From Pseudomonas fluorescens (lineage in GTDB: Bacteria > Pseudomonadota > Gammaproteobacteria > Pseudomonadales > Pseudomonadaceae): a DNA stretch of 64,000 nucleotides. The notes beneath the pieces were generated by a model. The model worked only from the letters and a program-made list of their open reading frames with translations. It made no database searches and was not told the DNA's origin. Where the stretch lies: NCBI RefSeq assembly GCF_000967965.1, contig NZ_LACC01000016.1:125392-189391 (forward strand), written 5' to 3'. Made by a program: the position numbers and the translations under genes. Shown piece after piece: positions 1-7,571 of the stretch (position 1 is the stretch's first letter; each line of letters begins with the position of its first letter).

Positions 1-21
1 TTTCAGCTGCTTGATGTCCAT
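1..21 (-). CDS. 5' end of a gene cut by the window edge, possibly a LysR-type regulator
   Basis: Reading leftwards, an ATG at 21-19 follows a GGAG Shine-Dalgarno and opens MDIKQLK before the window ends. The start resembles the first residues of LysR-family regulators, and from memory a transcriptional regulator lies next to the LysM gene in P. aeruginosa. Only seven codons are visible, so the family is a guess. Confidence 0.35.
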
Positions 22-149
22 CTGCGCTCCAGGGGGTGGGAAGGTGCGGATTCTATCGCAAGCGGGGTCATTGGTCGGGTTGGATTCGTAAGTGACGACC
101 GTGGTCTAGGCTTTGACGTCTGGAACCCGAAACCCAAGGAGAGTGCACC

Positions 150-590
150 ATGAGTCTTTTGAGCTTTGTGAAGGAAGCAGGCGAAAAATTGCTGGATTTG
201 CTGACCCCAGGCAACGCCAATGCCAGTGAGCAGTTGAAGGAGCACATCAGCAAGGTCGGCTTGGGCAACCCGAATGTGCAGGCGACGGTCGATGGCGACA
301 AGGTCACGGTGACCGGTGAAGTGGCGAGCCAGGAAGAGAAGGAAAAGATCCTGCTGGCGGTGGGCAATATCGCCGGGGTTGGCAGTGTGGATGATCAGAT
401 TACCGTGACTGGGCCTGTCGTTGCTGCCGCAGTGTTTGTCACCGTCGTGAAGGGCGATACCCTCAGTGCGATTTCCAAGCGCGTGTACGGCGATGCCAAC
501 AAATACAACAAAATCTTCGAGGCCAACAAGCCGATGCTGTCGCACCCGGACAAGATCTATCCAGGGCAGTCGTTGCGGATTCCTGAGTAA
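150..590 (+). CDS. kbp: BON-LysM potassium-binding protein Kbp (YgaU)
   Basis: This 146-residue protein has a BON domain (about residues 25-90) followed by a C-terminal LysM domain (about 95-145, beginning [18 protein letters not shown]). That architecture and length match Kbp/YgaU, a small soluble protein that binds K+ and senses cytoplasmic potassium in E. coli. There is no signal peptide, as expected for Kbp. The ATG follows an AAGGAGAG Shine-Dalgarno. It is monocistronic: a palindromic repeat follows the stop and the next gene is convergent. Confidence 0.9.
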   Translation: MSLLSFVKEAGEKLLDLLTPGNANASEQLKEHISKVGLGNPNVQATVDGDKVTVTGEVASQEEKEKILLAVGNIAGVGSVDDQITVTGPVVAAAVFVTVVKGDTLSAISKRVYGDANKYNKIFEANKPMLSHPDKIYPGQSLRIPE

Positions 591-599
591 CACCAAATC

Positions 600-730
600 T
601 GTGGCGAGGGGGCTTGCCCCCGTTGGAGTGCGAAGCACTCCCAATTCGGCCAATGCGTTCTTTCCGATAGATCGCGTCAGCTGAAAGGCGACTGCTGCGC
701 AGCCGAGCGGGAGCAAGCTCCCTCGCCACA
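600..730. repeat. REPIN-like palindrome pair, GTGGCGAGGG type
   Basis: The block opens with GTGGCGAGGGGGCTTGCCCC and closes with the inverted arm GGGAGCAAGCTCCCTCGCCAC. Each arm is itself a short hairpin, and a TGCGAAGCA-like hairpin lies between. It sits between convergent genes and could also serve as a bidirectional transcript end. A second copy of this subtype is at 2902-3032. Confidence 0.85.
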
Positions 731-745
731 TTGACCGCGCCAGGT

Positions 746-1408
746 TCAAAGCCCCGCAATCAAATCCCGATAATCCCCGACCGCCGCAAACTCCGCCGTA
801 TCCTTCGGCCCCTTGCGGCTGTCCGGCTCACGCACGGCCAGCAAATGCGCCACGCCAAAGTCCCGTGCACTGCGCAGGATCGGCAACGTATCATCGATGA
901 ACAGGCTGCGCGCAGGATCGAAATCGATATCGGCTTGCAGCGCATCCCAGAACTGCGGGCTTTCCTTGGGGAAGCCGTAGTCATGGGAGCTGATCAAACG
1001 CTCGAAGTAGGGCGCCAGTTCGATTTTTTCCAGCTTCAACGACAGCGCATCCCGATGGGCATTGGTGATCAGCACCACGCGCTTTCCGGCCCGTTTGATC
1101 GCCGCCAGAAAGGTGTCGGCATCCGGGCGCAGGGCGATCAGATGCGCGGTTTCCAGTTTCAGGTCGCGAACCGACAGTTTCAGTTCGGCGCTCCAGAAGT
1201 CCAGGCAGTACCACTGCAACTGGCCGGCATGGCGCTCGAACAACGGCTGCAGTTCCATCTCGGCCATGGCCCGGCTGACCCCGTGCAGTTCGGCGTAACG
1301 CTGGGGCAGGTGCTCCATCCAGAAGTGGTTGTCGAAATGCAGGTCCAGCAGCGTGCCGTCCATGTCCAGCAGAACGGTATCGATGTCGGACCAGGGTAAT
1401 GAAGGCAT
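746..1408 (-). CDS. yrfG: HAD-family GMP/IMP nucleotidase (YrfG-like)
   Basis: A 220-residue HAD hydrolase. Motif I is DMDGTLLDLHFD near residue 15 with both catalytic aspartates, motif II is VLITNAH near 111, the lysine of motif III lies in GFPKE, and motif IV is SLFIDDTLP. The combination with divergent nudE and cysQ matches the yrfG-nudE-cysQ neighbourhood of gamma-proteobacteria; YrfG hydrolyses purine nucleoside monophosphates. It is divergent from nudE with 88 bp between them. Substrate assignment is by family only. Confidence 0.85.
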   Translation of the reverse strand: MPSLPWSDIDTVLLDMDGTLLDLHFDNHFWMEHLPQRYAELHGVSRAMAEMELQPLFERHAGQLQWYCLDFWSAELKLSVRDLKLETAHLIALRPDADTFLAAIKRAGKRVVLITNAHRDALSLKLEKIELAPYFERLISSHDYGFPKESPQFWDALQADIDFDPARSLFIDDTLPILRSARDFGVAHLLAVREPDSRKGPKDTAEFAAVGDYRDLIAGL

Positions 1409-1496
1409 GGCAACGTCTCGGGCAGTAGAAAGATTTCTGGCGTAAACAATCGGGAAAGCCGCGTTATAGTAGCGCGTTCACGCCAAGGAGCTTTGC

Positions 1497-2063
1497 ATGC
1501 GCCAGAAACCCACCATACTCGCCCGCGAAATTGTCGCCACCAGTCGATTGTTCTGCGTGGAAGAGCTGAAGCTGCGCTTTTCCAACGGCGTGGAGCGCAC
1601 GTATGAACGCCTGGTCGGCAAGGGTGCCGGGTACGGCGCGGTGATGATCGTGGCGATGCTCGATGCCGAGCATGCGGTGCTGGTCGAGGAGTATTGCGGC
1701 GGCACGGATGAATATGAAATGTCATTGCCCAAGGGTTTGATCGAGCCGGGCGAAGACGTGCTGGCAGCAGCCGAGCGTGAACTCAAGGAAGAGGCCGGTT
1801 TTGGCGCGCGGCAACTGGAGCACCTGACCGAGTTGTCGCTGTCCCCCGGTTACATGAGCCAGAAGATTCAAGTGGTGCTGGCTACTGACCTCTACGAAGC
1901 GCGTCTGGAAGGCGACGAGCCAGAGCCTATGCGGGTGGACAAGGTCAATCTGCGGGAGCTTTCGGCGCTGGCGCAAAACCCGCAATTTACCGAAGGCCGT
2001 GCCTTGGCGGCGCTGTACCTGGCCCGAGACCTGTTGACTCAGCGCGGAGCGTTCCAGCCATGA
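1497..2063 (+). CDS. nudE: ADP compounds hydrolase NudE
   Basis: A 188-residue Nudix hydrolase with a full Nudix box (GLIEPGEDVLAAAERELKEE, residues about 82-101, continuing AGF). NudE cleaves ADP-ribose, NADH, Ap3A and related compounds to nucleoside monophosphates. The ATG follows AAGGAG. The stop overlaps the start of cysQ by 4 bp (ATGA), so the two are translationally coupled. Both enzymes recycle nucleotide by-products. Confidence 0.93.
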   Translation: MRQKPTILAREIVATSRLFCVEELKLRFSNGVERTYERLVGKGAGYGAVMIVAMLDAEHAVLVEEYCGGTDEYEMSLPKGLIEPGEDVLAAAERELKEEAGFGARQLEHLTELSLSPGYMSQKIQVVLATDLYEARLEGDEPEPMRVDKVNLRELSALAQNPQFTEGRALAALYLARDLLTQRGAFQP

Positions 2064-2887
2064 ATTTCCCGCATCCGTTGATGGCGCCGGTAATTGAGCT
2101 GGCCTTGCAGGCCGGTGATGCGATCCTGCCGTTCTGGCGCACAGGTACGGCCGTCACGGCGAAGGCTGATGACTCGCCGGTGACCGCTGCTGACCTGGCC
2201 GCGCACCACCTGATTCTGGCCGGGCTGACGGCGCTCGATCCGAGCATCCCGGTGCTCTCCGAGGAAGACGCCAACATTCCCCAAAGCGTGCGGGCCGGAT
2301 GGCAGCGCTGGTGGCTGGTCGATCCGCTGGATGGCACCAAGGAATTCATCAACGGCAGCGAAGAGTTCACCGTCAACATCGCGCTGATCGAAAACGGTCG
2401 GGTGGTGTTCGGTGTGGTGTCGATGCCGACCAACGGGCGTTTTTACGTCGGTGGTGCGGGACTCGGCGCCTGGCGTGGCGATAAAGGTGGCACGCCCGTG
2501 GCGATCAAGGTGCGTGATGCATTAGCGCCCGGCGAGTCGTTCACCGTGGTGGCCAGTCGTCGCCATTCGAGCCCGGAGCAGGAGCGTTTGCTGGCGGGGT
2601 TGAGCGCCAGCCTTGGCGAGCTGCAACTGGCCAATATCGGCAGTTCGCTGAAGTTTTGCCTGCTGGCTGAAGGGACGGCGGATTGCTATCCACGCCTGGC
2701 ACCGACTTCCCAGTGGGACACGGCTGCAGCGCAAGGTGTGCTGGAAGGTGCGGGCGGTGAGGTGCTGGAGTTGAGCGGTGAGCCGTTCAGTTATCCGGCA
2801 AGGGAGTCGCTGTTGAATGCGTTCTTCCTGGCGTTGCCGGCGAAGGCGGCTTGGCGGGAGAAGTTGTTGGAACTGGCACGGTCCTGA
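2060..2887 (+). CDS. cysQ: 3'(2'),5'-bisphosphate nucleotidase CysQ
   Basis: A 275-residue member of the inositol-monophosphatase fold. Metal-binding motifs are SEED (about residue 67), the family signature DPLDGTKEF (about 91-99) and WDTAAAQGVL near the C terminus. CysQ hydrolyses 3'-phosphoadenosine 5'-phosphate from sulfate assimilation to AMP. It overlaps nudE by 4 bp and is followed by a palindromic repeat at 2902-3032. Confidence 0.94.
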   Translation: MNFPHPLMAPVIELALQAGDAILPFWRTGTAVTAKADDSPVTAADLAAHHLILAGLTALDPSIPVLSEEDANIPQSVRAGWQRWWLVDPLDGTKEFINGSEEFTVNIALIENGRVVFGVVSMPTNGRFYVGGAGLGAWRGDKGGTPVAIKVRDALAPGESFTVVASRRHSSPEQERLLAGLSASLGELQLANIGSSLKFCLLAEGTADCYPRLAPTSQWDTAAAQGVLEGAGGEVLELSGEPFSYPARESLLNAFFLALPAKAAWREKLLELARS

Positions 2888-2901
2888 GCTCGCCTTTACT
2901 T

Positions 2902-3032
2902 TGTGGCGAGGGGGCTTGCCCCCGTTGGGCAGCGAAGCTGCCCCAAATCTGCCCTCGCGCAGTATCCGTTAGAATCGGTTGTCTGGATTGCGCCTGCTAC
3001 GCAGTCGAACGGGGGCAAGCCCCCTCGCCACA
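2902..3032. repeat. REPIN-like palindrome pair, GTGGCGAGGG type
   Basis: Same subtype as 600-730: left arm TGTGGCGAGGGGGCTTGCCC, right arm GGGCAAGCCCCCTCGCCACA, with a GGCAGCGAAGCTGCC hairpin between. It lies between the convergent cysQ and thioesterase genes. Confidence 0.85.
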
Positions 3033-3050
3033 GGTGTTGTGTCAGCCGGT

Positions 3051-3506
3051 TCAGCGGTGCAACACGTACTGCCCGACAAACCTAACCGCATCCTCATCAC
3101 GGCCTTCATTGACGACCCGCGTATGCAGCGTCAACCGTGCTCGGCTGTATCGCTGGAAGGTGGTCAGGAATTTCTTCCAGATCACCGGGTCCGGCGCCTG
3201 GCAAATGGCATTGGCATCCCCCGTCACCGGCAGCGGATAGCTGATCTGCCCTTCCTGAATAACGATGTGCCCGTCGGTAATGCCTTCTTCCTTGAGGCGC
3301 AGATGCAGCCAGCCCCAACCGGCCAGGACCGCGCCGCAATACAGGCTGCCACCGAACATGGTGCTCTTGTGGTTGACGTTGGCTTCCAGCGGCAAGTGCA
3401 AACGCAGTTGCTGGTCATGCCAGTCGAGCACTTTGAGGCCCATGTCCCGGGTGAGAGGAATGTCGTGATGGAGAACGGATTCCAGTTGTCGACTGTCGCG
3501 GCTCAT
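3051..3506 (-). CDS. YiiD C-terminal-type thioesterase, hot-dog fold
   Basis: A 151-residue protein starting MSRDSRQLE; this ATG has an AGAGG Shine-Dalgarno, and the longer frame to 3581 overlaps the upstream region without one. The stretch NVNHKSTMFGGSLYCGAVLAGW is typical of the putative thioesterase (YiiD_C) hot-dog domain: a conserved asparagine-histidine followed by a glycine-rich helix. The substrate is unknown, probably an acyl-CoA or acyl carrier ester. It lies just downstream of dctD (40 bp), but nothing links it to dicarboxylate uptake. Confidence 0.75.
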   Translation of the reverse strand: MSRDSRQLESVLHHDIPLTRDMGLKVLDWHDQQLRLHLPLEANVNHKSTMFGGSLYCGAVLAGWGWLHLRLKEEGITDGHIVIQEGQISYPLPVTGDANAICQAPDPVIWKKFLTTFQRYSRARLTLHTRVVNEGRDEDAVRFVGQYVLHR

Positions 3507-3546
3507 TGAGGGGCCTCTGGCGTGAAGTGGATGATTGGACGGTAGC

Positions 3547-4941
3547 TCAGTCGAGGTCGTCAGGGTGGGCCGAGGCACCACTGTCGGCGAAACTCAGACC
3601 GTGCTTGCGCAGTTTGTCGTGCAGGGTCTTGCGGGGAATGCCGAGGGCTTCGGCGACGCTGCGCACCGAGCTGTGCGAGCGTGCCAGTTCGGCGGCGATG
3701 AGGGTTTTTTCGAAGTTCTCCACTTGCTCGCTCAAACCGCCGCTGACGGCTTCGACCCTGTTGCCAGTGCCGCCTTCCGGTGTGCTGTTGTCGAGGGCCA
3801 GTTCCAGCCCGAGGGCAAAACGTTCGGCCGCATTTTGCAGCTCGCGCACGTTGCCCGGCCAGGTGTGGCGCAGCAGCAAGGCACGTTGTCCCGGTTGCAG
3901 TTCATGGGGCGGCAAGCCGTGGCGGGCACTGGCTTCATCGGCAAAATGCTGGAACAACATCAGCGCATCTTCGCCCCGTTCGCGCAGCGGTGGAATCCGT
4001 AGCGGCGCGACGTTCAGGCGGTAATACAGGTCGGCACGGAAACGCCCTTGATCCGCTGCCTGACGCAGGTCTTCCTTGGTGGCGGCGATGATGCGGATGT
4101 CCAGCGGGATCAGTTGATTGCCGCCCAGGCGTTCGACCACCCGCTCTTGCAGCAAGCGCAGCAATTTGACCTGTACATCCAGGCTCATGCTTTCGATTTC
4201 ATCGAGGAACAGCGTGCCGCCATTGGCGAATTCGAACTTGCCGATGCGGCGTTTCTGCGCGCCGGTGAAGGCGCCGGGCTCGTGGCCGAACAGCTCGCTT
4301 TCGACCACTGATTCGGCCAGGGCACCGGCGTTGATTGCCACGAACGGTCCGTTGCGGCGACTCGATAAATCGTGCAGCGCCCGGGCCACGACTTCTTTGC
4401 CTGCGCCGGTTTCGCCGAGGATCAGCACATCGGCCCTGGTCGCCGCCAGGGCGCCGATCTGCTCGCGCAGGCGCAGCATCGAAGGTGAGTGGCCAACCAG
4501 CCGCGTGCTCAGCTCGTTGCGGTCACTCAAGGCCAGCCGCAGGCTTCGGTTGTCCAGCACCAGCCGGCGCAGGGCCAACGCGCGGCGCACACTGTCGAGC
4601 AGGGCGTCGCTGGCGAAGGGTTTTTCCAGAAAGTCATAGGCCCCGGCGCGCATGGCCTGCACGGCCAGCGGCACATCGCCGTGGCCGGTGATCAACAGCA
4701 CCGGCAGCTCAGGGTCCTGGGCGTGCAGTTCAGTCAGCAGTTCGAGACCGTCCATGCCGGGCATGCGGATGTCGCTGACCACCACCCCCGGCCAGTCGCG
4801 TTCAAGTTGTGCGGCCAGCCCTTTGGCTTCGGCCAGCGGCAGGATTTTCAGGCCGGCCAGGTCCAGCGTCTGGCTCAAGGCCTGGCGCAAGTGGGGATCG
4901 TCGTCGATCAACACGACCTGAATGCGGTTGTCGATGGTCAT
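3547..4941 (-). CDS. dctD: C4-dicarboxylate transport response regulator DctD
   Basis: A 464-residue NtrC-family activator. The receiver domain (1-125) has the acidic pair IDDD, phospho-acceptor Asp in VVSDIRMPGMDG and the lysine in FLEKPF. The sigma-54 AAA+ domain (about 145-375) has Walker A GETGAGKE, the sigma-54 contact loop GAFTGA and Walker B TLFLDEIE. A Fis-type helix-turn-helix (SVAEALGIPRKTLHDKLRKH) ends the protein. It overlaps dctB by 4 bp. From memory, dctB-dctD lies beside rmlC in P. aeruginosa as here, which is why DctD is preferred over other NtrC-type regulators. The transporter genes are not in this window. Confidence 0.88.
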   Translation of the reverse strand: MTIDNRIQVVLIDDDPHLRQALSQTLDLAGLKILPLAEAKGLAAQLERDWPGVVVSDIRMPGMDGLELLTELHAQDPELPVLLITGHGDVPLAVQAMRAGAYDFLEKPFASDALLDSVRRALALRRLVLDNRSLRLALSDRNELSTRLVGHSPSMLRLREQIGALAATRADVLILGETGAGKEVVARALHDLSSRRNGPFVAINAGALAESVVESELFGHEPGAFTGAQKRRIGKFEFANGGTLFLDEIESMSLDVQVKLLRLLQERVVERLGGNQLIPLDIRIIAATKEDLRQAADQGRFRADLYYRLNVAPLRIPPLRERGEDALMLFQHFADEASARHGLPPHELQPGQRALLLRHTWPGNVRELQNAAERFALGLELALDNSTPEGGTGNRVEAVSGGLSEQVENFEKTLIAAELARSHSSVRSVAEALGIPRKTLHDKLRKHGLSFADSGASAHPDDLD

Positions 4942-6755
4942 GCACTTCGGTCCTCGGACGGTTGCAGGCTCACGCCCGGTGCGCCTGCGCGCAGCTTCAG
5001 GGTAATCAGGGCGCCGCCCTCCTTGTGGTTGGCGAACGACAGTTCACCGCCGAAGGCGCGCATCAGGGTTTCGCAAATCGCCAGCCCCAAGCCGAGACCC
5101 TGGGTGCGGGTCTTGGTGGTGTAGAACGGCTCGCTGGCGCGCCCAAGGGCTTCCATGCAAAAGCCGGGGCCATTGTCGCGAATGTACAGGTTGACGCCAT
5201 CGGCCGTGGATTGGGCACTGAGCCAGAGTTTACGTGGCGGGCCTTTCTCCGTCAGGGCATCCAGGGCGTTGGCCAGCAGATTGCCGAGTACCTGGCGCAG
5301 GCGGGTTTCCCCGGCCTCGACCCACAGGGTGGCGGCGGGCAAGTCGCGGATCAGTTCGACTTCCATGCTGCGTCGACGCTTGGCCAGCAAGGCCAGGGCA
5401 TCGTCCAGCGCCGGTTGCAGGGCGACGCTTTCCGGGGCGTGCCGATCGCGTCGGGCAAAGGCGCGCAGGTGGGCGATGATCGAGGCCATGCGACCGGTCA
5501 ATTCGCTGATCAGCTTGAGGTTGCCGCGGGCATCGTCGGTGCGCTGGTGATCGAGCAACACTTCGGCGTTTTCCGCGTAGCTGCGAATTGCTGCCAGCGG
5601 CTGATTGAGTTCGTGGCTGATGCTCGCCGACATGGTGCCCAGTGCCGACAATTTGCCGGCCTGCACCAGATCATCCTGGGCGCGGACCAGCTCCTGCTGA
5701 GCCTGTTCGCGCTCCAGCACTTCCTGTTTAAGGCGCCGGTTCAGGCCTTCGAGATCGCTGGTGCGCTCGGCGACCCGGCCTTCCAGCTCGCGACGAGCCT
5801 TGGCTTCGAAAGCAATGCGCTCGAGGTAATGGCGGCGGCGCTGCATCATCAAGCCAAGCAACAGCATCAACACCAACAACGCTGCGCCACCGATGGCCAC
5901 CACCGTGCGCACCGGACGGTCGATCAAGGTGCGCGGGGCGAGGATGCTGACGTCCCAGCCGGTTTCGGCGATCTGCTGGGTCTGGGTCAGCCAGGCATTG
6001 GGGTTGAGCTTCAGCGGTTTTGGATCGCGGGTTGGATAGGGCTGGATCGCAGTGATGGCTTTGCTTTCGTCTTCGCTCAACGAACGGGTCGAGCGGAATC
6101 GCCACTCCGGTCGCGAGGTGAGAATGACCACGCCGTTGTGATCGGTCAGCAGCAGTTGCTCCGGGGTTTTGCCCCACAGGCTTTCGGTGTGGTCGAGGTC
6201 GACCTTGACCACCAATACGCCGACGATTTTTTCGCCGTCGCGCACACCGGCGGCGAAGAAGTAACCGCGCTTGGCGGAGGTCGTGCCCAGGCCGAAAAAG
6301 CGCCCGAGCCGCCCGGCCATGGCTTCGCTGAAATATGGCCGGAAGGAAAAGTTGCGCCCGACGAAACTGTCGTGTTTGTCCCAGTTGGAGGCGGCCAGGG
6401 TCTTGCCGGTGGCGTCCATCAGGTACATGACTTCGGCACCGGTCTGGGTGGCGATGTTTTTCAGCAGGCGGTTGGCATTGCCTTGGGTGACGCCATCGTC
6501 CGGCGCGCCGAGCACGGCACGCAAGGCGGGCAGGTCGCCGAGGATCTGCGGCAACACTTCATAGCGGTGCAGGGTACCCAACAGGTTGGCGACGTAGAGG
6601 TCGAGGGTCTGACGATTCTGACTGGCCAGCTCGCTGCGGTAGTAACGCTCGGCGAGATGCTCCAGCGGCCACAGCAACGGCGCCAGGCACAGTGCCAGCA
6701 GGGCCAGGCTGCGCCAACGGGGTCTGGGGGGGAGAGTCGGTTTCATGAGCAGCAT
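4938..6755 (-). CDS. dctB: C4-dicarboxylate sensor histidine kinase DctB
   Basis: A 605-residue membrane kinase. The first membrane helix lies at about 17-35, a periplasmic double-PAS (dCache) sensor at about 40-285, and the second helix VVAIGGAALLVLMLLLGLMM near 290. A cytoplasmic coiled coil leads to the H-box SASISHELNQPLAAIRSY with the phospho-acceptor His. ATP-binding motifs are DNGPGF and GLGLGLAIC. The fold senses succinate, fumarate or malate and phosphorylates DctD, encoded in the same operon. An in-frame ATG three codons downstream (6746) is equally possible as the start. Confidence 0.88.
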   Translation of the reverse strand: MLLMKPTLPPRPRWRSLALLALCLAPLLWPLEHLAERYYRSELASQNRQTLDLYVANLLGTLHRYEVLPQILGDLPALRAVLGAPDDGVTQGNANRLLKNIATQTGAEVMYLMDATGKTLAASNWDKHDSFVGRNFSFRPYFSEAMAGRLGRFFGLGTTSAKRGYFFAAGVRDGEKIVGVLVVKVDLDHTESLWGKTPEQLLLTDHNGVVILTSRPEWRFRSTRSLSEDESKAITAIQPYPTRDPKPLKLNPNAWLTQTQQIAETGWDVSILAPRTLIDRPVRTVVAIGGAALLVLMLLLGLMMQRRRHYLERIAFEAKARRELEGRVAERTSDLEGLNRRLKQEVLEREQAQQELVRAQDDLVQAGKLSALGTMSASISHELNQPLAAIRSYAENAEVLLDHQRTDDARGNLKLISELTGRMASIIAHLRAFARRDRHAPESVALQPALDDALALLAKRRRSMEVELIRDLPAATLWVEAGETRLRQVLGNLLANALDALTEKGPPRKLWLSAQSTADGVNLYIRDNGPGFCMEALGRASEPFYTTKTRTQGLGLGLAICETLMRAFGGELSFANHKEGGALITLKLRAGAPGVSLQPSEDRSA

Positions 6756-6839
6756 GCGCCTGTGGGTACAGGCGCATTATGCCTAGGCTTGCCCGCCTTG
6801 GGTCAGCTGCATCTTGATCGGCCAGCTTCAGCCGGCCTT

Positions 6840-7385
6840 TCAGGCAAAGACGTCGGCATCCTTGAAGAATACGCCGGCCTGATCTTTCGCCGACAGCTGC
6901 GGCGTGTCCTCCAGTTGCCAGTCGATGGCCAGGTCCGGGTCGTCCCAGCGAATGCTGCGCTCGGCCGATGGCGTGTAGTAGTCGGTGGTTTTGTATAGGA
7001 ACTCGGCAAACTCGCTCAAGACCACGAACCCGTGGGCGAAACCTTCCGGAACCCAGAGTTGGCGATGATTGGCGGCAGACAGGCGCACAGCGACCCATTT
7101 ACCGAAGTGCGGTGAGCTGCGACGGATGTCTACGGCGACGTCCAGCACTTCACCGGCCGTGACGCGAACCAGTTTTCCCTGGGTATTTTCCAGTTGGTAA
7201 TGCAGACCGCGCAGCACGCCCTTTTGTGAACGGGAGTGATTGTCTTGAACGAACTCAGTGTCCAGTCCGGTGGCCTCTTTGAAAGCCCTGGCGTTGAAGC
7301 TCTCGTAGAAGAAACCACGTTCGTCACCAAAGACCTTGGGTTCGAGGATCAGAACACCGGGCAGGTCGGTGGTCACTACATTCAT
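6840..7385 (-). CDS. rmlC: dTDP-4-dehydrorhamnose 3,5-epimerase RmlC
   Basis: A 181-residue cupin starting MNVVTTDLPGVLILEPKV, chosen over a longer frame because this ATG has GGAGA 8 nt upstream. Family motifs are DERGFFYESFN, the catalytic His region VQDNHSRSQKGVLRGLHYQ and WVPEGFAHGF. RmlC epimerises dTDP-4-keto-6-deoxyglucose for dTDP-L-rhamnose synthesis. RmlA, RmlB and RmlD are not encoded nearby; the gene stands alone between dctB and a divergent aminotransferase. Confidence 0.93.
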   Translation of the reverse strand: MNVVTTDLPGVLILEPKVFGDERGFFYESFNARAFKEATGLDTEFVQDNHSRSQKGVLRGLHYQLENTQGKLVRVTAGEVLDVAVDIRRSSPHFGKWVAVRLSAANHRQLWVPEGFAHGFVVLSEFAEFLYKTTDYYTPSAERSIRWDDPDLAIDWQLEDTPQLSAKDQAGVFFKDADVFA

Positions 7386-7571
7386 GGTCTTTCTCCAGTA
7401 ACAGGCGTTTGATGGCCGCCATTCTTGCGCAAAGTGCAGATCGAGGCGAGTACGCAGGGATAAAACGCTCAATACCGCCCCGACAAACGACCGGCGCCGG
7501 CAGTGGGGGGGTTGCGTATCGCCCGAACCAGTGGCGATATAGGCGCCTAATAAAATTTCAGGGGTCGTTGT

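Noticed and set aside
4809..6998. 729-codon open frame opposite dctB/dctD
   Set aside because: It runs antisense to two genes with clear family motifs and is a by-product of high GC codon bias.
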